In this document: in pieces, positions 50,901-62,000 of the stretch | How the letters are laid out: each line of letters begins with the position of its first letter | How positions within the stretch are numbered: position 1 is the stretch's first letter | From: Chlorops oryzae | Taxonomy: Eukaryota; Arthropoda; Insecta; Diptera; Chloropidae | Length of the DNA stretch: 64,000 bases | NCBI GenBank assembly: GCA_020466095.1 | Contig: CM035806.1 | Coordinates: 161,008,879 to 161,072,878 of the forward strand | Reading direction: 5' to 3' | The notes under the pieces: generated by a model | What the model saw: only the letters and a program-made list of their open reading frames with translations | Databases searched by the model: none | What the model was told of the DNA's origin: nothing | Translations under genes and position numbers: made by a program

Positions 50901-53719
50901 TTCTGATGGGAAATTTTTCACTCTTTTATTGAAACGTTTCTTTTTTTCTCTGCTCTTGTTCTCTGGCTCTTTCCAGCCGGCTAGCTACGGTAAAAAGAAC
51001 GGCATGTGGTACGCCTCGCCCGGCAATCAGGGCTGGGGTTCAAAGCCTGCAAGTCGAAAGCCATCGATAATGGAAGCGGATTTGGGCACATTATCGACCA
51101 CATCGGGCTCAATAAAGCGCAGCGCCGGACGCGTGATACGCATCATCAATAATTTGGATCATTCCGTTCAGGTGAGTAGCGACTGTATGTGCGTGTGTGT
51201 GTGTGTGTGTGTGGCGTATTTGTGTGACTGTTGCTGTTGTCGTTGGCAGATATTGGACATGGCTTTCGACAACCTTCATTCGATCGAACCGGATTGCTGC
51301 ACTTTGCATCGATTTCATTTTGGAGCTGATTGTGTCGGCGCTGCCGATAGGAAATCGAATCGCGCATATAGTGTATATACATATATAAATATGTGTATGC
51401 CCATGTGTGTGTATGTTTGTGTGTGTGACAACTGGTGATAAAATGAATAAGGAGGCTAGCAAAAACTACAACAGAACGCACGAAATCGCGCTTAATATAA
51501 TTGAAAATGGTAGCAGATGTTCTTAAAAGATTCCTCTTTCCCGGTCGTTCCGTCCATCTCGTGTCCTTTAATGCGCTCATACATTTTTTGACGCTTTGTC
51601 CTTTCATCATTATTACTAACTATCTTTTTATTGGATTTATTCCTTTCAATTATTTATTCAATAAATTAAGTCAAAGTTATCAGTTCTGTCATCGATGGCT
51701 ACGGTGACCATAAATTGAAATTGAAAAAAACAGAACAAAAAATTTTTTTTTTTTTTAGTCTTCAACTTAGTTTATTTAAATCTTTTACGAGGTTATCACA
51801 GAACGGACCTTTCAATCGGTCCAAGGATAATGACGATCGAATTTGCACATTTCGCTATTTTCCACTAAAAAAAAAAACGCAGAAGAAGCGCCTAAAAAAC
51901 AGAACACCTCTGCTAAAAACAGATATGATGGTCACCGTATCGATGACACATAAGTGACAATATCATGAACGATATTTTATGGCCAGTTTTATTCTTTAGT
52001 ATCTCTATTCATGGAATAGATAGTCACCTTAAAAAAGGCCGCCCGTTCGGGCCCCTAGGAAAGCAATAAACAAGTGAAGTTCCTCAAAAAAAAAATTTTT
52101 TTTCTATCGCATCCCCCAGGACTGGTGCTCTCATTCGAGCCATAACTGATTGCTCTTTCAGTTTCCTTACAAGGTGACACTATCACGGATCATGAACTTT
52201 TTCCGCTAGGGTAATACTTAACTTTATTTTATATTTTCCTGACCATGTTTAATATATATGTAGTAATTGCATTAAATTCAAATTACGAACTTATGCCATT
52301 TATTATGTCCATTAATTACGTAAGATTTTTATTACTTTTTTCACGTTCGCGTTTTCAGTCTTTGCGCAGACAGTTCTGTTGTAAAAAGCCAGAGTGATAG
52401 AGCAAAGACTTAAGACGCGAACGTGAAAAAAGTAATAAAAATCTTACGTTATTAATGGACATAATAAATGGCATAAGTTCGGGTGAATTTGAAAATTTAA
52501 ATTGCAATTATTACTACATATATTATTATTTCTATTGCTTGTATGGTCAGGAGGTTGCAGGGATTAGAGGGGGAAAAGAAAACTTAAAACAAATTTCATT
52601 TTGCAAATTGGCAGTTCGAACGGAATTTTTGGCGTGTTCAAGGCCGTAGTGCAGCGTTTGATATGAATATATTCCCATTTCAAATATGTATTGCCAATAT
52701 TCGAAATGGCGAGCCTGAAAGCATGCTGTCTTTTATGCACGTCATAGCTGCAATTTATTTCCTTTCGCGTGGGCTTTCGAAAGGTGCAAATTATTTTTTC
52801 GCTTGCATAAATTTTACCGCAACGGAATGAATTGCCAAAAAAACAAAAAAAAAAAAAAAAAAAAGAGAGGAAAGTATGCCTTTCCTCGCGCCCTCAGTCC
52901 ACGTTTTGCACTTCTACGCCCGCGCTCCATCACTCTTCTCACTGCACTGCGGTGGTGATGTTCGTCAAAAGCGGCGCTTAACGAATCCGGAGCAGGTCTC
53001 CGTCAATCGACTACGGCACGATGGAGAGCTTTCGATTTTAGTTGACTTTTGTTGTTGTTGTTGTTATTGTTTCTTTCGCTTTCACACGAAGAGAATTGCT
53101 AATATTGCTGTTGTTGTAATTATTAGTGCCGACAAACGTTCGCACCTTATAGATTAGCTTTGAACGAGTGAAATTGCCTTCTTCGAAGTCTCTGTGGAGT
53201 TCATGATGATGGCTCGAGTCGGATCGTATCTCTTAATGTCAGCACACACACGCAAACACACAAACGCGCGCGCACACACACATGTACGTACACGCAAATA
53301 CACATGACTATGTAGAAATGTGCATGCCGGAATTTTGGAATGTCGGAAATTACCAAATTGGCCGTGACTCCAATTACGTTTGGTGTGAAATAAAAAGAAA
53401 AAACAGCAACAAGGTAGCACAAAGAGCAAGCGCTGCAACAGTATGTGTGTTTATGAGCGCATTTGTGTGCATTTGTGCTTTTAAACCATTTTGCGTCTAG
53501 GTTTGACTGCCGGCATGTTCGTTTACTCTACGCTTGCATTTAAATATAAATAAAATGCAGCCAATTCATTTTATATGTAGCATACATTTTGGCGCCCTTT
53601 TTGTTTTTTTTTTCTCTCATTTTTCGATCGTTGAAAATCTTACCTGAGGAAAGGTTAAATTGCATTTGAAACCTTCAATAAAGTCATTCAAAAGAACACT
53701 GATTCAAACGAGTTAACAA

Positions 53720-53752
<33 letters not shown>

Positions 53753-56700
53753 CATACACGTACACAGGCACACATACAGACACAGTATTCCAATCAATAC
53801 GCTTTCGACATTTTGGGTGTGTAAAGAAATTGGAGCATACTTTGAATGTCAAAGTGAAATTAGCTTTAAACTTGAACTTCAGATAATGACGAAGCCATTT
53901 TGTAGAGAATGATTATTATGAATGGAAATGTTATTGTTGGGGGAATGTTTTGTACTTCTTCTTCTCCTTCTCTTCTACTTTTTCTTATTTGATTTTGTGC
54001 AATGACGTGCAAAATGGATATGAAATAATAAGACAGCCGCTAACAATGGTGTGCCAGCTAATGGCTTCGAATTTGCACCTAAATTTGTGCAAAGAAATTT
54101 TCAATTTCATTTATTTCTATCTTGCTTTAATGTTTTCGATGAGGTATAGATGAGGTAACCGAAAAGTGAGCAAGGCTTTTAAATAACGTAACTTTTACTT
54201 TCGCACAAACTGAACAGCGACCAAAAAATAATCTTAAAGCTAAGTAAGGAAAGCAGAGGCTTACACTAAAGTGTTTTTTTTTTTTAAGCAAACAAATGAT
54301 TTTCCTATAGAAAGAACTAAGTTACGCTTAAAAATACATCGAGGAAGTTCGAATTTTCCGACATCAGCCGGGCCCATGTGAAAGCTTGCAGAAAAATTAT
54401 TTGTGGGAAAAGAATATTGGAGAAAAAAATCTCGAAATGGTCACGCGGCTCAGAAATGTGCGACATTGAACAGATTCAAAAAAAAAAAAAAAACCAAATA
54501 TGTGGAATATGATATTTGACTGAAAATATTCGAATAGCCGCACAGTGGAATTTGAGTGGCAAAACTGGGATCTTTTTAACATCCTATGGTTTATCATTTA
54601 GTGAATTCATCTAATAGAGCGATATCTTGAAATCAATTCCCTTTTTTCCAAAAATCTCATGTTCTTTATATAAACAAGTAAGGGTGTTATAGTCAGGCGA
54701 GCCTGACACACATGTTTAAATAGTTTTTAAGCCACGCCCAAAAACCAGAACCACTAAGAAAGAATATTCAACAGGTTTTTAAGGCCATAAGGGGCCCCAT
54801 CTAAGTTTCATTGAAATATTGCGAAAATGCCAGATTTTAAGGCAGTTTTTGTGGATTCCGGTGACAGACCCTAGTACTGGCGGTACCCCTAAAAATGGTC
54901 CGATTGGGTCCATTCTCGAACTTGTTCTTACTCATTTCCCCGTGAGTACGCATGCCGAATTTTGTCAAGATAGCTCAACTCCTTGGATAAGAAAACTACG
55001 GAGAGACGGACATGTCTAAATCGTATCTCCTGGTGACGCTGATCATTTCTATATATATTTTGTATTGTCTATCTCGACTGGTTCTAGGTGTTACACACAA
55101 CCACACAGAGTGTGACGGGTATAAAAACACTGCGGATACTTGCGCTTGTCTCGATAAAGTTCATTTTGATCTCAAAAATCGTCACGAAAATGTTTGTGGA
55201 AAAAAGCATTGCCTATTCTAAGGGTGTTGTAACTTTCGATCCATACATAATGCCAATAAAAAAAAAAAAAAAAAAAAAAAACTACAGAATCAGCTTCCAT
55301 TGTTAAGTCAATGCAATTTGATATGAAAAAGTTCAGTCTTAAAAAAAATTTTCACCGATCGAGGACACGCAACCCTGGGTACAGTCAGATTTGAACCATT
55401 TTTTGCACACGTTCATTTTTGAGCATAAAAAATATTCGGACAAAGTTTGATTTATATCGGTTGCGATTAAGATGTACCTGCCATTCAAATCGGAAAGGAG
55501 GGGTTTATGGGCGGGGTACCCCAGGGTAAGGATCAATTTGGATGAATTTTGGATTATATCTTAATAACTTCAATTAAACTATATCAATTTTCATTGTGAT
55601 AGGACCACTCCTACTATTTTTTCCCTTGATATGGTTTATTATTCTGACTCACAACAGTATGGAGCGATCCCACTGTTTGCCGTGTTAACTTACTGAATGA
55701 CGCGTTATTTGATAAAATGCTTAAAGCAAAAAAAAAATTATGTCCGCTTTTAAAAGAATTCACTTGAATTCAGATTTCCCCATTTGAAATTGAGATTCCT
55801 TACTAAATTCATGGGCATAGCGAACACAGTGGCTGTAGCCAGCCGTTAATTATGCTACAATTTTAATTCCTTATATTCAGGGCTCGGATTATGTTGCTTT
55901 TATAAATTTAAAGCATACTTTATGGGGTCAAAAAATGTTCATACACACATATTGCGAATAAGTTTAGCAGAGTTATACTTCAAACCGGTTTTCTTACTTC
56001 AAAAAATTCATATTGAAGTTAAAAATCGATTTAAATCTTAACTTTATGTGAGTTGAACAAAACTTTTACTCCATAAAGTATGCTTGAAATTTATAAACGC
56101 AACAAAATCCGAGCCCTGCATATATTAATTTTCCCCAACGATTGGCATTAAATGCATGTGAATCATATGACGAATCAACGGGAAAATACGTTTTAGATGA
56201 ACTTTGTAATTTAATGATTCATTTATAAATTCAAAGAAGTTGAAATAAGCATTACCAGGTTATCGGAATTGTAAGGAGTAGAAGATTTTAGTTATTTTTT
56301 TTTTTTTCTGCCAATAACAACCAAACATGTTAAATGTGCTTACAATTTCAATTACATACAATGGTAATGCACGATTTTCCTAGGACATCTCGCTGTACAA
56401 AAATTCATTGCTAACGTTATGGGTAATGATGTTGAATGTTTAACTTACTTTGCTTACCTTTTCCGGTTGGGACTTCAACTGTTCGGAGACGGAGTATAAC
56501 CTGTCTGCTCTCCTTAATTTCGCGAAGAGGACTGGCATGCTGCGGTAATCATGCACCCGCAAAACCTCAACTCAACGACATCCCGTTTAAAAATTTACAC
56601 TGGCATGGCTATGGAACCGTTGGTTCTATGCCTGGTCTTATTGACCTTCCAGTTCTACCTAACCTAACCTTTTCCCGTTGGGGAGCTCGTCAGAATTAAA

Positions 56701-59043
56701 ATGAACTCAATTTTGAAGAACTAAAGCTGATTATAGCAGCTAAAATCAAAATTTTCTTCCTCATTTATTTCTCGAAACGAATGAAGAGTAAATCTCTAGC
56801 TTATGTGAGCTTTTGTCTGATTTCATTTATATCTGATTTCAAGATATTTCTGGAATTCTCACAATTAGTATCGAAACGTTCTTGCTTCCATGAATTTTGA
56901 TTTTTGTTGAATTAATTAATTAATTTTTTATTTTTTTTTTTTTTTGGTTCGCTCAATTCACACATTTTATGGCATGTTTTGTTATGTCTGCCCGATTTAA
57001 TTTTATACTTATAATGTCTTTTAACTGCAATCTGTTGACTTTTTATAACAAAGTTTGTTTGTTTGTTGCTTCTCGCTGTGTGTACAGATACATTCGAAAG
57101 ACATAGCATTTTGAATTTAATTGCAACGTCAGCAATAATATGAGACAAATGGTTTATTCTTGTGCAATGAAACGTAAATTTGAAAAGCGCTTGTTATGTT
57201 TCTGCTCATATTTCGAAGACTAATTGGTAAGAGAACAGAAAATATTTCATTTCAACATATTATTCGATGCATTTGAATATTTAAGAAACAATTTATATCA
57301 ATTTATAGAGCTTAATTAAGGCATTAAGATGTGTCTTAAATACCTAAAAGACATCTATCACTATCGCAAAAAATCCAAATATTTATACCCGACACACTCT
57401 GTGTCGAGGGTATATTGCGTTTGTGTGGTTGTGTGTAACACCCAGAACCAGTCGAGATAGACCATACAAAATATATATAGAAATGATCAGTGTCACCAGG
57501 AGATTCGATTTAGACATGTCCGTCCGTCTGTCCGTCTGTCCGTCTGTTTGTATACAGTTATCTTATCGAAGGAGTTGAGATATCTCGACAAAATTTGGTA
57601 TGCGTGCTCACGGGGACATGAGTAAGAACAAGTTCGAGAATGGACCCGATCGGACCATTTTTAGGGGTACCTCTAGTACTAGGGTCTGTTACGAAAATCA
57701 CAAAAACTGCTCTAAAAGCGAAGTCCTTCAAGATATTTTGATGAAATTTGATATTTGATCATATTTAAAGGCCAGTAATATTATTTCCAAAAATTGAAAA
57801 AGTGGGCGTGGCAGAAGGGCGGTTTTCGAAAATTGTCTCCTACACCCAAAATTCAAATGGGACTTGAACGAAATTTGGCACTTATGCTTCCTTTGTAGCC
57901 TTTAACATCCTCCCAAAAAATTTCCTTGATCGGGCCATTTTAAAGGGTACCTCCAGTACTAGGGTCTGTCACAAAAATCCCAAAATTGCCTTAAAATCGG
58001 ACTTTTTCGCAATATTTCAATGAAACTTAGAATTCGAGCGTATATTTGAGCCTCCGATAAGAATTCAAAAAAATTGGAAAAGTGGGCGTGACAAAGGGGC
58101 GGTTTTCATAAAGAAATCTAAGAAAAGTCGGTATATGAGGCCCCTTATGGTCTTAAACACCTCTTGATATTAAAACTTATTTGAACATGTGAGTCTGTGT
58201 CGGGTATTCTATTGTCAGGCTCGCCTGACTATAACACCCTTACTTGTTTTAATTGCATTTTATTGGGTACTGAAGTTACTAGGGCGTTTCAGACGTGAAA
58301 AAAAGACTTCAATTTCGAAGACGGCGGGGTCTCAAACGAAAGATAATGTAAATCGAAAAATTTGGGCATCATTTCAAATTTCTTAAATTGAGGTTTAGAG
58401 GTCGCTCAGAGGACTTGAATTTTCGTCAAATAACGCCTTAAAGAGAGCTACAAAACTTTTATTTAGTTTTTGTAAATATAGAATTTTCAATTTGACAGAT
58501 TTTCAACTTTTTCTGTATACTTTTAGGGGCAGAAAACACAAAAATTGATTTCATTTAATGGTTTTTCCAGGAACAGTTCAATGTTTTACCGATCAATTGA
58601 TTCATAATATGTTTAAGCGATTCGTAAACATATATTTGAATATAAATTTGTTTATGTAACAGACTTGCATTTAGGCTTTATATTATACCAAAAATGTTAC
58701 ATTTCAACTTAAACCCATTTTAGCTACCTCTAAACCTCAATGAAAAATATTGAAAATCGTGCCCAAATTTTTCTTTTTGCCTAATGCCCTACCCACTAAT
58801 AAGCAGAAATCGTTCGACCAAGAATATGAGGGAAAAAGGCGAGAAGAAGAACAGGACGATGAAGCGACATATTAGCGTCGATACTCAAAGTAAAGCCAAT
58901 TATATATCGTTTCCATGCCAATAACGGAATATGCGATTTCGCATTTCATTGCATACCTTTTGGCGTTATTTGTTTGCTCACTCTAAATGTATAACTTCAA
59001 ATGCATTCGAAGTTACAGCAATAACGATATGGAAGAGACATGT

Positions 59044-59074
<31 letters not shown>

Positions 59075-62000
59075 AAATAACAATTTTGAACCCTTAACCC
59101 CTCGAAACCTCCTCGTCAACAAATTTTATAACCGCATGTTCGTTTCCTGCCTTGGATTTTCTCTTGATTGTCGTCATAGAGTGGATTGTTCAAGGCCAAG
59201 GTTATGCCGGGTAGTACGAGTATGTCTTGTGCTTTCTTTTTCTTTTTCCTTTCAATTTCTTTTCATTATTTTTCTTTTTATTCTCCTCGTTCTTTTCGTT
59301 TTATTTCGTTTTGCACTTTAAGTGGCATTACATATTGCATTTCAGCAAACGAATACAAATTCGCTAAGTAGAAGTTAATTGGCTCAAGAAGCCTGACCTG
59401 TCTTTACTCAATAAGAGAGTCTTTGGAGTGTGTGTAAATACATATCTGTGAATGTGTGTGTGTGTGTTTACATTCACTTCCGGGCATACTTTGACGCTAG
59501 TCATTTAAGAGCGCTTGCTGACACGGAAAAGTTTCCATTCAAATTTTTCAAAGCCCTTTACGGAAGTCGGAAAACTGCGAAAGAATGATTGGTTTAGGGG
59601 GAGGGGGGAAGTTGGTGAATAAGTAATGAGAAAATCGACAAGGAATGACGAAGTTGAATTTATAATCATGATAAGATTTGATTGAAAGAAAATTGTTTAT
59701 AAAATTTTGAATTCCTTTTAATGTGTTCATCAGTTATCCGGAAGCTCCGACCCAAAATAATACATTTCGTCTAATTAAAAGGAAGAAAAAAAAAACTGAT
59801 TGAGGAGGCACTTTATGAACGAAATACTTAGTATGTACTTCATACTCAGCCAACTATATTTGGAGTGCTCCAAGAAGCAGTGTAAACGGGCTTCTTTTAA
59901 GGCACCCTGACCAAGTGTTTTCGGAGTGCTCCACATAAGAGTATGAAAGCACTACTAAGGGAACTTTCCAAAGCAGCCTCAAGAAAACACCGCCTAGAAG
60001 CATTTAGGGGGCTAAACGAGTAATTTTTTTTTTTTAATTTTTTTAACTGAAAGAGAGTCCCAACAGACTCTCCATATTCGGCTCCGTGCACTTTTCTCTT
60101 GAAAAATCGCTCAAATAGAGCTCCTGTCGGAGCGTTTTAAAAGCATTTGCGCTCCGGAAGAGGAGCCGTGCGAACTTTTCTGGTTGGCTGGGTAGACATA
60201 ATCTAAGGAATTAATGCAATTTCCTCCCCTTCAGCAAAACTCGTCATCACTTCGTTCATTGATTTATTTCACAAAGCATGAATAGCTTTTGATCTGGAGG
60301 GAAGAATAAAATAAAATCAAGAAAATAGGATACGGTGGGAGGCGATTCTTTTTTAACGTAACGAGCTTAGAGCTGGTAAAGCCGAACGATGGTTGGAGGT
60401 TGTGATGCGCTGCGGTTGCTTGTTTGATATGATTATAGTTGGCTTAATTTTTGCCCTGCTACGTTCCTTTTCGGTCTGCTCCATTCCGCTCGACTCGGAT
60501 TTTCTCTTCTTTGTTTTGCAGGACAAGCAGAGTAAATACTTTTCAAAAGAATTTTTCATAGAATACCTTCAGGAGGTGTTGAAATTTTAATTCAACTGTA
60601 ACATTGTGGTGTTCCGGAAGGGTCCATTCGCACAAACGAAGCCAAAGGAAACGAGAGAAAGAGGAGAAGAAAATGAAAATGAAACGAAATTTAAAGTAAT
60701 AAAACGTAGCGTTACGTAACGTAACGCGACTTAACGAAGTTAAGCGAAGATGGAGTTTAAGTTAAAGTTAAAGTTGGAGACGGAGACGGAGACGAAGACG
60801 AAGACGGAAATGGCGAAGGCTTCGCACGTGCAATAACAAAATGATACGAAACGAACGGAAAAGAAGAGCTTCACTTGAGTGGGCGTAATTGCCTTCATTT
60901 TTGTGTTTGCTTAAGGTCCCGTGATTACCTCCGCAGCAGTAGTGCAATTATTTGGACAAGCAATTCTAGCAAGCGACTCTCTGTGTGTCTTCTTTTTTTT
61001 TAAAGTTTTTCTTTGGTTTTTTTGGTTAGTTTTCCTTTTTTGTGCAGGCAAACCACTAGCTCTCTCCAGTCGAGAGCGAAGATGGCTGTGCTTTGATAGT
61101 ATTCGCACAATATCGTTGGTTTGGATAATAGCCTTCTAAAGTCGTCCAACGGCGTTGTCTTCGTCTCTGACTCCGTCTCTGACACCACAAAGAGCCAGCC
61201 ATATGACCGAGCATACGGCAATTGTTTGCAATTTTCTTGAATAATTTGGATTCCTTTGAAGCATACCTTTGGGAGACTTTGGCACGGCTAGGGAGCTTTA
61301 TTAAATTTATTTTCCCTTATATTTCAATTTCCTATAGTAAAACAAAAAAAATATAAAAAATAAAAATTTTAAAAATAAAAATTCTCTCTCACAGTCAAAG
61401 AATACCTAAAAATACTTTTAAAAAAAGGAATAAAATTTAAGAAGGACACCATCCTCGATTTTTTGCTTTTGATCATAATAGATGCGCATTTACGTTCTAA
61501 ATTGGCCATCAAAAAAGCCAAAAAAAAAAACAAGGCTCGAGGTTCAAGGTTTTTTCCTCCTTCGCCTTTATTAAACGAAAAATAAATAAGTATACTTTCA
61601 GGCTGATCAATGAAATAAACTGTCACTATAATAACATTAAATCATCATTTCAATTTAATACAATTGTATCCCACAATCGGTTCTTAATCTACATCATCGA
61701 GGAATTTGAGTGAGAGCTTCAAATTAACATGAAAAATAACAAATAAACAAACAAAACAAAAAAATATAAAGAAAAATTATAATAATTATGAAACCGCATC
61801 ATGCTAGAAAATAGGTCACAGACTTCATAATTACAGACCATAAAATTGCACATTTGCTACAACACGGGTGGGCCCTTTGATTCGGAGTCAATCGCATATC
61901 TAGAGTCAAAGCTCAAAAGCGTGTCAAGACCGAATGCGATTGCGAAGGCAAGGGACGGCAAGGAGGGACGGTAATGGGGATAGGGATGGGGATAAATTGA

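Noticed and set aside
52880..53157. GC-richer open frame in intron 2
   Set aside because: Contains poly-Cys from a TTG repeat; no good acceptor/donor pair in a phase compatible with exons 2 and 3.
56440..56700. GC-richer segment with CCTAACCTAACC
   Set aside because: No coding motif or terminal structure could be tied to a known transposon; not telomeric, since only two or three units are present.
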